Source of the DNA: Halicephalobus mephisto
Taxonomy: Eukaryota; Nematoda; Chromadorea; Rhabditida; Panagrolaimidae
DNA length: 64,000 nucleotides
NCBI GenBank assembly: GCA_009193035.1
Contig: SWDT01000001.1
Location: forward strand, 1,116,001 to 1,180,000
Direction of reading: 5' to 3'
The position numbers and the translations under genes are program-made. Positions 12,601 through 22,798 of this stretch are shown here, piece after piece. Position 1 is the stretch's first letter; each line of letters starts with the position of its first letter. The notes under the pieces are model-generated. The model was not told the origin of the DNA. It searched no databases and was given only the letters and a program-made list of their open reading frames with translations.

Positions 12601-13245
12601 AAAAGCAATTTACAGTACCCCGAAGGAGAATCTCATTTGGCTTCTGTACAAAACAGCCCAAGAAAGACAAAAATTGATCGAACTTGTGGTTAAAGTTGTT
12701 AAACAAGCTGAAATGGCGATTGATACTTATGGATTTCCAAATGATGATATTCCTTTTGGGTTTTTGAAAAATGATATTTTTCGAGAATTTCAAAATATTA
12801 AATCAGAAAAATGGAACAACGAAGAAACAATTTTGGATTTTGTTGATGAAATTAAACGAAAATTTCACTTTGAAAATCGTCAAAGTTCGATCGTGCTTCT
12901 GATGGCTGCGATAGCATGGACTGAACCGAAGATGAACATCACGTTGAGACTCATAAATATCATGTCTGTAACCACCAAAACTAATTCCACTCGAGACCAA
13001 CAGAGAAAGGAATATTTTGAACTTGATTTTCTTCTGAAAAAAAATTTGTCCAAAGATCTTCAAAATTTATTTTTCTCAAAATATGCATTTTTGGTCAGAA
13101 TATTCAATTACTTCATCGATCATCGATTCCAAAATGCAATTACTGTAAAGTCTACTGTATGATTTTATTTTTGATTAATTACTAATTAGAGTAATTTCAG
13201 CTCAATGCATTCCTACCCCAGTGTCTCCAAAACGAGTTCAAATGA
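6619..13245 (+). CDS. large Gln/Ser-rich protein of unknown function (1895 aa)
   Basis: Ten exons (6619-6658, 6704-6826, 6921-7906, 8119-8148, 8522-8572, 8617-8733, 8777-8909, 8951-12484, 12528-13156, 13201-13245) join in phase and total 1896 codons. I do not recognise the family. The first third is rich in Gln, Met, Ser and Pro, like a disordered activator. The next part is Ser/Thr/Glu-rich and ends in a basic cluster with nuclear-localisation character (residues about 820-850). The last 900 aa have mixed hydrophobic/charged helical composition, suggesting alpha-helical repeats. The 187-bp gap after ADA2 suggests a shared polycistronic transcript and a possible transcription-related role, which is inference. 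Exon 4 is a 30-nt microexon; its flanking introns carry an SL1-like repeat and a MITE. Confidence 0.75.
7940..8011 (-). repeat. SL1-like repeat, copy 1 (in an intron)
   Basis: On the minus strand, 8011-7990 matches the 22-nt nematode SL1 spliced leader at 20 positions. It is followed by TGTTCGGAATAAA and a diverged sequence that aligns with the copy at 16712. There is no GT splice donor after the leader, so it is not an intact SL RNA gene. It lies in the intron before the 30-nt microexon. Confidence 0.65.
8269..8454 (+). mobile_element. MITE-like element, copy 1
   Basis: About 185 bp, bounded by TTGGGACTTGA on the left and AAGTCGCAACAA on the right, which are imperfect inverted repeats. It shares most of its length with copies at 31301 and 60545, including GACGCCACAGACGGCGCTCC and the AGCACGACCACCGTAACC block. 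No coding capacity. It sits in an intron of the large Gln/Ser-rich gene. Confidence 0.7.
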
Positions 13246-13977
13246 TCCCCAACTAATTTTATTTTAAAATGTTTTAAATAAATTTTTTATTTTAAAAATG
13301 TTTTTTAAAGTAAATTTTTTATTTTAAAAATGTTTTTTAAATAATTATTTTATTTTAAAGATGTTTTTTAAATAAATTTTTTTATTTTAAAAATGTTTTA
13401 AATAAATTTTTTATTTTAAAAATGTTTTTTAAAGTAAATTTTTTATTTTAAAAAAAATGTTTTTTAAATAAATTTTTTATTTTCACCAAAGTACTTAAAA
13501 TTGAGAAATCCGGTTTGTCATTATTTTTGGGGTTAAAGAAAAATCATATTCGAAATTTGTATAGAAATTTTTACATAGTCGCCTGAGGGTAATTTCAATT
13601 GACCGTATTTCGAATTGCGAATGTTCTCTTTCAACTCGACGTTTAGTTCATGTTCAACTTTGAAATCGCTTCTTGAGTGAAACGATTTTTGTCGAATCGT
13701 CACTGTCCGGATGGCGTAATTAATTCAGAAAATTCCAAAAATGGGGCAGTCTTCGGTTCCAATTTCGAATATAAAGCAACTGCCGATATTTCGTAAAATA
13801 AAATTTCGTTTAATTTTTGTAAATTTTAAATTTTTTTTGATTACTGTAATTAGACAAACTAGGGCGAAAAGTTTTTTGACTTAACCTTTATGACGACGGA
13901 TCAACGGTCGATGGGTTGATTGAGGTCGAATTAAATCCGAAAATTGCAGATTGAGGAAAAATTATTTTTCTTTTTGA
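13246..13977. repeat. intergenic AT-rich tandem repeat and spacer
   Basis: From about 13260 to 13485 a 25-35 bp unit of the type TTTTTATTTTAAAAATGTTTT repeats about seven times with small changes. The remaining 490 bp before the Warthog start are AT-rich with no supported gene and probably hold its promoter. Confidence 0.7.
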
Positions 13978-16538
13978 ATGTGGGGATTTTTTCTCTTCTG
14001 GAGCTTCGGTCTGGCCGTGGGACAACTGTCCCAGAATCCGAAGTCATGTGGAGTGGATTCTATTCCTTACAAAATGGTCGTTGATATAAACGGAAAACCC
14101 GAAATTTACTGCGATGTCCCGGTTTGTTTCGGACTTTTAGACGAATCAGAATTGGAGCCGATGGATATTACTGCTAACAATATTCGTAGAAGACGTTATC
14201 GAAGAAGTCCAAACAGATATGCTGTAAGTTTTATTTTCAGTAAAAAAAATCATTTAAATTTATTTTTAATAAAAAATTTATTTAAATTTATTTTTAATAA
14301 AAAATTTATTTAAATTTATTTTTAATAAAAAATTTATTTAAATTTATTTCTAATAAAAAATTTATTTAAATTTATTTCTAATAAAAAATTTATTTAAATT
14401 TATTTTTAATAAAAAATTTATTTAAATTTATTTTTAATAAAAAATTTATTTAAGTTTATTTTTAATAAAAATTTATTTAAGTTTATTTTTGATAATAAAT
14501 TTATTTAAGTTTATTTTTGATAATAAATTTATTTAAACTTATTTTTAATAAAAATTTATTTTTAATAATAAATTTATTTAAATATATTTTTAATAAAAAA
14601 TTTATTTAAATTTATTTTTAATAAAAAATTTATTTAAATTTATTTTTAGGAATGTTCTGAAGGTTATACTGATAGAATCTGTGGAGAAAACAATGAATGG
14701 ACCGCTGGAGTTATGGAGTATAATAATGGGACTCACATGTCCCTCCATGCTCAGTGCTGTAAATACGAGGGGTTGAATTTTGCGACTTCCATGGGAACGA
14801 TCTCCCTTCTTCCTGGACATAACTACACCGGGGGGACTGTGATTGAGAATGGCCAGTCCGTGGCATTTGACCTCATCAAAGAAGTTAGAAAACGCGTTAA
14901 ACCGGGAAATGAGTGGGTGGATCTAGTTTTATTCTGTTTCTATGGTTTCGATTTAGGGTACTGTATGTCCTTTCTGTGTTCAGAATGTCGTGTATCCCAG
15001 ATCCTCCGGAGAAAAGAAACAAAGTTTCTCAAGCTGTCGAAAAAGGGGTTCAGTACTTCGGGGAGAGGTATTCTGACGACATCCACAGACTCGGTCAGTC
15101 TGAAGACTCGATGGAAGAAGACCTTCGGTACATCCGTCCACGGGATTATCCCCCGGATCTCCATAGATTCCGTCAATCTCTCAGAGGCCCTATCAGACGT
15201 CGACAAGGAGCCTTCTACCCCCGTCGTCGGCAGTATTACCGTCCTATCTATGATGAGTATGATTATTACGACTTCGAGCCTTATCCTGTTGTTCGTCGGC
15301 CGTTTTATAAGAGATTCAGACCTAGATATGGAGATTCTTGGTCTCATGCTGGCAGAAATGCAAGACCAAGGACGTTTGCTGAAACCCCTGCTTATGGGGG
15401 AAACACCGAACCCCTCGAGGAGTACGTCGAGAACACTGATCAGCAGACATCCACTTATCATGACTCGGGATTGAAAAATGCTCTTCCTGCAGCTTTTTCT
15501 GATACTTATAATACTGCCCCGCAAACTTCAGTTCCACTTCCTGAAGCCCCTCAATCTCCTATTGTTCGACCTCCGAGTAATTTGGGCGGATATGCTCCAG
15601 TCAACAACTTTGTCCAACCCCTCGTTCAGGCCTCCGCTCCCAACTATGTCCAACCACCTCCTCCTCCACCCCCTGTTCAACCTATCCCGTCTTATCAGCC
15701 TTCTTATGTCAGCTATCCGCAAGGCCCTTCTGGGAGTTGTGCTGCCGACCCTTGCTCTTCGGGTGTTTCTTCTTCTTCTTCTTACCAATACCCAGCTTCC
15801 CAGTCATCTTATCCCTCATCTTATCCTTCCTCTTATCCTTCTTCTTATCCTTCTTCTTATTCGTCATATGGAAGCTACGGAGGTGGTCCTGATCTTAATA
15901 GTATCTTCTCATCTCTTCAGTGCTTCAGTGGGGATATGCTGGTCCAAACCCCCGGAGGAACAAAGAGGATGGATGAACTAGAAGTCGGGGATTTGGTTCT
16001 TTCGATCGAACAGAGCTTGATCTCGTATTCTCCTGTTATCATGTTCTTGCATAATAAGCCGGAAGAAGAAGCTATCTACAAGCAAATCGAGACAGTTGAT
16101 GGCCAGTTCATTAAACTGACTGATTTCCATCTCATCTACGTCACGAACTGCAAGAAGGAAGTTTTGAAGCTTGTCCACGCCAAAGACGTTAAAGTTGGTC
16201 AATGTATCCATACAGTATCCGAAGAAAATCGTTCAATTCTTCGTTCAAACAAAATCCACAAAATTACCGACAAGAAAGAAAAAGGAATCTATGCTCCTCT
16301 CACCGCTTCTGGAGACCTCATGGTCAATAACGTTCTTGCCAGTTGTCACAGCAACATGGGGGTCCAGACACTCCAAAACACCTTCTTCTCCTTCTACCGC
16401 AAGATCAGCGGATATGCCGAGTCCATCAAATCCATGTTGGGATTCGCCTCGAAGGAGAAAACCGGGGAATTGCCTTTCGGAATACAGTACATGACGACAG
16501 TCATGGACATCCTCCTTCCAAAGTCCCTATTTTCTTAG
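13978..16538 (+). CDS. Warthog-family hedgehog-related protein with Hint domain
   Basis: Nematode hedgehog-related proteins are secreted. The C-terminal Hint/Hog domain cleaves itself and releases the N-terminal part. Three exons (13978-14223, 14650-14912, 14984-16538) give 687 aa. Residues 1-18 are a signal peptide. A Cys-rich Wart-type domain follows to about residue 185. A long Pro/Ser/Tyr-rich linker contains a SYPSSYPS repeat. The Hint domain starts at CFSGDM (about residue 485), giving the expected Gly-Cys-Phe-like cleavage site context, and contains the catalytic T-x-x-H as LTDFHLIYV. Exon 2 is joined after GA with the donor GTGGGT, which keeps the frame. The specific wrt paralogue cannot be told. 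Intron 1 consists almost wholly of a minisatellite. Confidence 0.85.
14236..14648 (+). repeat. 28-bp minisatellite filling Warthog intron 1
   Basis: The unit TTTAAATTTATTTTTAATAA plus AAAATTTA repeats about fifteen times with point changes and some shortened units. It occupies nearly the whole 426-bp intron, right up to the acceptor TTTTTAG, whose bases are themselves part of the repeat. Confidence 0.9.
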
Positions 16539-16711
16539 ATAAATGCAATTTGTATTTTAATGAATAATTTCATTTATGATTAATAATAAACACTATTAAT
16601 TATTGTCTGATCGGAACGGCGATAACGCCACCGATCCAGAGAGACTGCTAACAGTCTTAACAAAGATTTTTCGATCGTGTTGCGTTTTTTATTTTGTAAC
16701 TTATTTATAAT

Positions 16712-16795
16712 GGTTTAATTACCCAAGTTTGAGTGTTCGGAATAAAGTGACGAAGAGACAACATTTCGAACACTGTCACTAAAGTCAAACTTAAA
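16712..16795 (+). repeat. repeat beginning with an exact SL1 spliced-leader sequence, copy 2
   Basis: Positions 16712-16733 are identical to the 22-nt nematode SL1 leader (begins GGTTTAATTACC, ends CAAGTTTGAG). It runs straight into TGTTCGGAATAAAGTGACG, not into a GT donor, and no Sm-site stem-loop follows, so it is not an SL RNA gene. AAGTTTGA...TCAAACTT and GTGTTCG...CGAACAC can pair into a hairpin. The following 60 bp align with the diverged copy at 7940-8011. Confidence 0.75.
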
Positions 16796-16854
16796 AAAAT
16801 AAAGGTAGTAATTAACATTTAAAGTCAGAGATTCATTAAGACCAGTACCGAATT

Positions 16855-17080
16855 CGACATCAAAGTCAAATTTGCAGTCTGCTTGCAACTTTTACATTAT
16901 TCATCTGTATTTATTTATGAAAATTTAAAAATCAACCTAAAATTTGCAGTCTGCTTGGGGTATTTAAGCAGATCAATTGGTTTGTTCATAGTTCTATTTA
17001 TGAAAGTTTAAAAATCCGCAGTCTGCTTGCAACGTCCGACTGACCTATCCAATTGTGCAAAAATCAAATTTGATTTTGAT
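16855..17080 (+). repeat. diverged tandem repeat (TTTGCAGTCTGCTTG family)
   Basis: Three units contain TTTGCAGTCTGCTTG or CCGCAGTCTGCTTGCAA with variable spacers. The last runs into CCAATTGTGCAAAAATCAAA and TTTGATTTTGAT. A related array lies at 58840-59070. Confidence 0.6.
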
Positions 17081-17464
17081 TTTTTTGTAAAATTCAGCAA
17101 TTTTTTTATTTTTTTGGTCGATTTAATTTCGAAATTTGCTGTTTAGTTTAGTTTCGATAAAAATCCGGAATAAATTTCTCCATACATATTTTTGGTTAAG
17201 TAGTTAAAATATTAATTTTCAATTTTAATAACCTTGGTTTTGATTTATTTCAAATTTAAAAATTGAAAAAATATTTATGTAAAATTGATTCGCGAACTTT
17301 CGAATAAGATACTTCTTTAATGAGGTCAGATTTTTTACGTCTTTTTGGTTAGTCAGTTGAGTTCTGAGCGAAAAATATTCATAAGAAATGGACGAGATTA
17401 ATTTCAGTTACTGAGGATAAAGTTAATTCTTCTAAAATTGTTGGATCGGACACTCCATCCTTAA

Positions 17465-17690
17465 GGGAAGCGCGACCAACAGGAAGTACTTGGTCCTGAA
17501 CGGATTCTTTTAGCATCGATATAGGAGCGCTTGGTCTCGAACGGATTCTTTTAGCATCGACAGGAAACGCTTGGTTTCGAACAGATTCTCTTAAAATTGA
17601 CAGGAAATGCTTGGTCCCGAACGGATTCTTTTAGCATCGATATAGGAACGCTTGGTCCTGAACGGATTCTCTTAAAATTGACAAGAAAAC
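17465..17690 (+). repeat. 41-43 bp tandem repeat, five units
   Basis: Unit of the form CTTGGTCCCGAACGGATTCT followed by TTTAGCATCGATATAGGAACG, with a variant ending CTTAAAATTGACAGGAAA. The two variants alternate in part. Open frames on both strands here come from the repeat being a near-multiple of three and are not taken as genes. Confidence 0.8.
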
Positions 17691-18164
17691 ATACAGTTCC
17701 TCTTGCTGGGAATTGTTCTATATTGTGCGGTATATGTCGAATTCGATACAGATTTTTGTATTGTGTCTTAGGCATATGTTGAATAAAACTTTTCTACATT
17801 ATTTGCCTTTCTCATCGGTACACGGGCCACTCGGACTGACAGATATAACAAAAATCACCAGTAATCCCTTCCAGATACAACTTCCTCATGTTGGTCACTA
17901 TGTCATGATGAAGATCGTAATTAAAAAGTTAACTAAAAACTAATAAAAGTATTTTTCATTTGTAATTTATTAAATTTGAAATTCAAAAAAGTGATGATTA
18001 TTTTTGAATTTGAAGGAAAAACACGCATTATGAGGTAATCGAACCCGTAAATGCCGAATTTCAAGTCAGAATTGAGGGTTGAATCTCAAATTCCAAAGAT
18101 TTCGAATTATATTTTTACACGGCATTCGATTCAACAATCCAAAGTTTATAAAATTTGGTACAGT

Positions 18165-18485
18165 AGAATTTCGATATAAAATATCCCAATTATAGCATAT
18201 CTCGGATTTAGCATACGGTCTGAATGAGTGGGTTTGGTTAGTCTGTTTTTAAATTTACCCCCCGCTACAGTATATCCTTTGTTACAAAATACGGTCTGAA
18301 TGAGTGGATTTGGTTAGTCTGTTTTTAAATTTATTCCTAGCTACAGTATATCCTTTGTTACAAAATACGGTCTGAATGAGTGGATTTGGTTAATCTGTCT
18401 TCAAATTTATCCCCCGCTACAGTATATCCTTTGTTATAAAATACGCTTTCTTCAGTCCCGAGGGGGGTATCTTATGTCCAAGTTC
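18165..18485 (+). repeat. about 86-bp tandem repeat, three to four units
   Basis: Each unit carries ACGGTCTGAATGAGTGGATT, then TTGGTTAGTCTG and GCTACAGTATATCCTTTGTT. The first unit is the most diverged and the last is truncated. Confidence 0.8.
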
Positions 18486-18809
18486 TACTGTAATGTACTA
18501 AAGTCAGAACTTGAAGTGTTAATAATTTTATAGAAACAGATTTTTATTTCTAGTCATGAGAGCTTTTAATTGCTTCTACAAAATTGATTATTTTTACGAC
18601 CGATTGGAAACACGAGATAACCGAAATTAGAAACTTCTTTCTGTAGAATTCTTAACCATGAGAGTTCCAAAAACCAAAATATTTAATCAGAATATATAAT
18701 CTGGGCTGTATGATATCAAGTTAAAATTGACAAAAACAGACATATTTTATCGTGGTCTTGATGTAAATGAAATTTCGTAAAACACACAAAAAAGAGATAC
18801 TTTAAAAAA

Positions 18810-19735
18810 CTTTTGATATATCAGATGCATTATATTTAATAAATCAATACATTATATAAAATACACAAATATCAATTTAACTTATGTGATACAATAAATA
18901 TAATATATCCAGTACATCAGAACTTTTTCAATGTACCTATATATTTTATACAATACATCTATATCAATTTAACTTATGTAATACAACAAACAAAATCCCT
19001 CTGGTACATTGGAACTTTTTTAATAAATCAATACATTATATAAAATACATCTATATCAACTTGACTTATGTAATACAATAAATAAAATCCTTCCGGTATA
19101 TTGGAACTTTTTTAATAAATCAATACATTATATAAAATACATCTATATCAACTTGACTTATGTATTTCTATTTATTTTCTATTTATTCCCATATCGCACA
19201 TTCAAAGTTCATAAACAATATCAAAGTTAAACTTCCTTGTACCTTTGATCCAACTCATCCGTCGGTGCGTGCGTGGGTGCGGGCCTTCTGTTCCTAGGAC
19301 CTTGGGATTCTTCTTATCATCTAGCTTGTCTTTGGTCAACCGGGCCTCTAATGAGAGATATGCAGAGGGCTTCGCTTCTTTAGCCTACAAGCAGCTTGCG
19401 GGCTAGGCTTCTAGCTGCCGGTCTTCGGTCGGGAATCGAACCCGGGTCTCGTGAATTTGAATTCACGTGTACTACCATTGTACTATCCGAGGACCTTGAC
19501 TTATGTAATACAATAAATAAAATCTTTCCGGTATATTGGAACTTTTTTAATAAATCAATACATTATATAAAATACACAAATATCAACTTGACTTATGTGA
19601 TACAATAAATATAATATATCCGGTACATCAGAACTGTTTTAATGTACCTATATATTTTATACAATATACCTATATCAACTTAATCCATCGATACAGTATA
19701 TATAATACACCTGATACGTCAAAACCTTTTTAATG
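18810..19735 (+). repeat. 90-100 bp satellite interrupted by a SINE
   Basis: Units contain TACATTATATAAAATACA, then TATCAACTTGACTTATGTAA and TACAATAAATAAAATCC, ending in a GGTACATTGGAACTTTTT type block. About seven units are present. The array is split at 19165-19494 by an unrelated insertion that duplicated 13 bp of one unit. Confidence 0.85.
19165..19494 (-). mobile_element. tRNA-derived SINE with 13-bp target-site duplication
   Basis: The insertion lies between two direct copies of CTTGACTTATGTA (19152-19164 and 19495-19507). Read on the minus strand it starts with a tRNA-like head: a 7-bp acceptor pair TCCTCGG/CCGAAGA with one mismatch, an A-box-like AGTACAATGGTAGTA, an anticodon-like arm GTGAA...TTCAC, and a B box GGTTCGATTCC. 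A unique body of about 220 bp follows and ends in an A-rich tail (AATAAATAGAAAATAAATAG). Head, tail and duplication together fit reverse-transcriptase-mediated insertion of a polymerase III transcript. The odd loop shows it is not a working tRNA gene. Confidence 0.8.
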
Positions 19736-20801
19736 TACCCATACATTAAATACCATGTGCTCATTTTTGTGTGAATATTACTGCCCAACTTGGAAATCAA
19801 TGGCAACTCTGAATAGACAATTGAAATTACCATTGATGTTCAGAATATCGAATAGAATTATTATTTTTAAAAAAGAATTTTCCCAAAATGAATTTAGAAT
19901 CACAACGATGAAAAACTTAGATTTCAAATTTTTAAAATTAATTTTTTTTAAAATTAAAATTTTTTAAAATTAAAATTTTTTAAAAATTAAAATTTTAAAA
20001 ATTAAAATTTTTTATTAAATATGGTTTTTTATATTTTGAAACTTCTTCTACATTGCCATTTTTTCCGAGTTATCAATTTTGAGATCTATAAAGTCTGGAA
20101 AAAATATTTTGACGGAAATTTAAAAAGTTTTTCAAATTTTTCCGAAAAATCTTGTTTTATAGTTAATTTTTCCTCGAGATAAAAGTCATACTAAATATAA
20201 TTTTTTATCCAAAACTTTCGCCGAAATAAAATTTCACAAACCAGTAATTTTTAAAATTGAATTTAAACTACGAAAAAAGTTCCACAAATTGAGAAACTAG
20301 ATTTATTTTTTTTATTTTTTGCATAAATTTTTTTGGTTTTTTTATTTTTAATTTTTAATAACGAAAAATATTGATGGATTTAGTGACGGATTTATTTTGG
20401 ATGGAACCACTTAAGATCCATAGAGACAAATCACACCCCGGCCTCGAGAACAGCCGTTGTTCATTTTACCTTGTACTTTTCACAATCTGCATTTTTTCTT
20501 TCTTAATGTACTTTTTAAGTGAAATTTGATTTATCATCAAAGTTTTCCTAGTTTAATATTTGTGTAAAATTTTAAAAAATTATTAAAATTTTTCTGATTT
20601 AATGAATCTTCGTGACGTTGATTGAGAATTTCGATTTTGTTAAAAAAATGATTTTTTAAATAAGTCAAGTTTGAAACAAATGTTGTGAAATTTCTAAGAG
20701 ATGAATGGCCGACTTCGTGACACGGACATTTCGGCATCCAAGTCGGACCAGAGAACATCTTTCAAAATGTTAAATAACGATGTCGAAGAAACTTCGAAAA
20801 A

Positions 20802-22443
20802 ATGTTCAAAGTAATTGATTTTTGTTTTATTTTTATCAGATTGGGATTTCTAGAGAAAATTCAGACGAGATTCCGGCAGGTGGTGTTTCTTCCTCCGATT
20901 CGGGTCCGCCACATTGGTGTGACAACGGATTTGACATGTTTACTGTAATTTTAAATTATTTTTTTTTATTCGATTGACTTTCCAGGAATACAGTACTTTC
21001 CACGGTGTCCGCGATCTTTCGAACTCAACTGTTTCATATCTACGGATACTGTGGATCGTGGTCGTCTGCTTAGCAGTGTTGTTTTCCATCAACGGATGTT
21101 ACATGATTATTGTTCAATTTATCGAACATCCAGTTGTTATTTCTTATTTTATAGAAGACGCGGGTCAGAGTCTGACACTTCCGGACGTCATCATCTGTCC
21201 CTTCAACAGGTTCAACAAGACCTTCCTCGACGAAGTCAACATTACTGGTGACCTGGCTCAGTACTTAGAACTGACATATCCAGGACCTATGCATTTTCCA
21301 TTCCAAGAAAAATACAATCAAAAATACAACGACGAAAAAAACACTAAATTCGATGACGAATTGAAAAAAGTTTTGAAGCAATTGGGGAGCATATCATTTA
21401 ACGAGCTGATGGAACGGGTCAGAATCGATTATTATGGCTTTTTTAATGATTCTATTTCAGTCAGCTATCGATTGTCGTGCTTTCTTCCGAGATGAGACGT
21501 TTTGCGAGAATGCAACGACTTTGACGACCTCCACGGGAAAATGCTTCAGGATAAATGGGATAAATCAGACATTTGATGGTTATGGAGCTGGTCTTGGGAT
21601 TGTGATAACGTTGCCGAAACATCTGTATAATCCTGGTATTAATCAGATGTTGAATGACGGGATCTTGGTGAAGCTAACTGAACCTAATCACGGGGTCGAT
21701 CATGATATTACTTTTATCCCCGCCGGGGTTCATGCAATAATGCCCTTGTCAGCAACGCAATATGACTTCATCAACGATCCTCCTAGGTACTCCTGTATCG
21801 ACAAAGGCAACACTAATTACAGCAGATTACTGTGTTTCGAATTCTGTTTGACTGAAAAAGCAGAAACCATCTGCAACTGTTCCCTCATCCCGGCTGCGAA
21901 CCCCAGGAAACCGGAAATATGCACAGCGAAGCAAATTTTCGGTTGTTTTTATCCACAATTACTTCCAGAATTCACAGAAACTTCTAAAGTAGGGTTTTTG
22001 GTTGGTTTAAGTTTTGATTAATGAGCTTCCAGTACTGTCGGAAGAAGTGCAAACCTCCCTGTAAGTACTGGAAGTACAGTAAAACCGTCAGTATCGCCAA
22101 TATTTCTCCGGAACAGGCGGCAATGTTCGCATCTGAAGCCGAAATCGGGGCTTTAAAAAACACTATTATTCTGGAAGTCTTCTACACGAATCTGGACTTC
22201 ACTTTGATCAAGCAAATGGCCGCAATGACCCCCAGTTCGTTCATTGCTCAACTTGGAGGTTTTTTTATTTTATTTTTTTTTATTTTTAATAAAATTTTAG
22301 GCCAAATGTCGCTTTGGATAGGAGGGTCCTTAGTTTCTGTCGTTCAATTCTTCATCTATCTCGGGGGCTGCAGTTATGCCAAATTGTACAAAGCAATCAC
22401 GAGGAAAACAGCGAAAAAAAAATCAGAAATCAACAAAACTTAA
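20802..22443 (+). CDS. DEG/ENaC-family amiloride-sensitive sodium channel subunit
   Basis: Members form trimeric sodium channels in the plasma membrane with short intracellular ends and a large Cys-rich extracellular loop. Exons 20840-20944, 20986-21417, 21461-21988, 22033-22258 and 22301-22443 join in phase. The first exon (20802-20810, Met-Phe-Lys) is a guess. Total 480 aa. TM1 lies near residues 60-80 (LRILWIVVVCLAVLF), followed by the family motif LPDVIICPFNRF. The loop has about 15 Cys, including the CRKKCKPPCKYWKYS block. The pore/TM2 region reads AQLGGQMSLWIGGSLVSVVQFF, matching the G-x-S selectivity-filter area (GGS). The cytosolic tail is short and Lys-rich. The specific paralogue is not identified. 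Confidence 0.85.
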
Positions 22444-22798
22444 AATCATTCAATTTTTTATTCAACAGAAGCACAGATTTGAATTTTTTCAATAAAAATT
22501 TATTGAAAGAAATCATGTTTAATGTTTGGAATTTGTTTTGGATCGAATATCGTAAAATTATTCATCTATTAAAAATTTAATCGATAACCTTTAATGTTTC
22601 TTCTGGACGATTTCCCAATCGTTTTTTATCAGACCCAAGAGATGGAACTACTTGACTGATAAATATCCCGAAGACGAAATTGAATCTTCTTTTCCGTCCT
22701 CCACATTTCTGTGTACGTTTTTCCAGAAACGTGTGTGAAAATTTCAATGATAGTGTTTTATTTGCTTTAGCTAAGTTTTGTCGTTTTAGAAAGTTCTC

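Larger units (their letters stand above)
16539..20801. other. 4.3-kb gene-free block rich in repeats
   Basis: No gene is supported. The block holds an SL1-bearing repeat (16712), a Gln-rich-looking satellite family (16855), a 41-bp tandem repeat (17465), an 85-bp tandem repeat (18165), a 90-100 bp satellite (18810) interrupted by a SINE, and AT-rich spacer from 19740 to 20800. Each is listed separately. Short open frames here are by-products of the tandem repeats. Confidence 0.7.

Noticed and set aside
14940..15524. 194-aa minus-strand frame opposite the Warthog gene
   Set aside because: It is antisense to a well-supported exon with signal peptide and Hint domain; a shadow of GC-rich codons.
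16712..16733. A functional SL1 RNA gene
   Set aside because: The leader is not followed by a GT donor, and no Sm-binding site or terminal stem-loop is seen.
17551..17943. Open frames on both strands over the 41-bp repeat
   Set aside because: They result from the tandem repeat and show no start context, splice signals or protein similarity.
19420..19494. A functional tRNA gene on the minus strand
   Set aside because: The anticodon loop has the wrong size, the acceptor stem has a mismatch, and the sequence is the head of a SINE with tail and target-site duplication.
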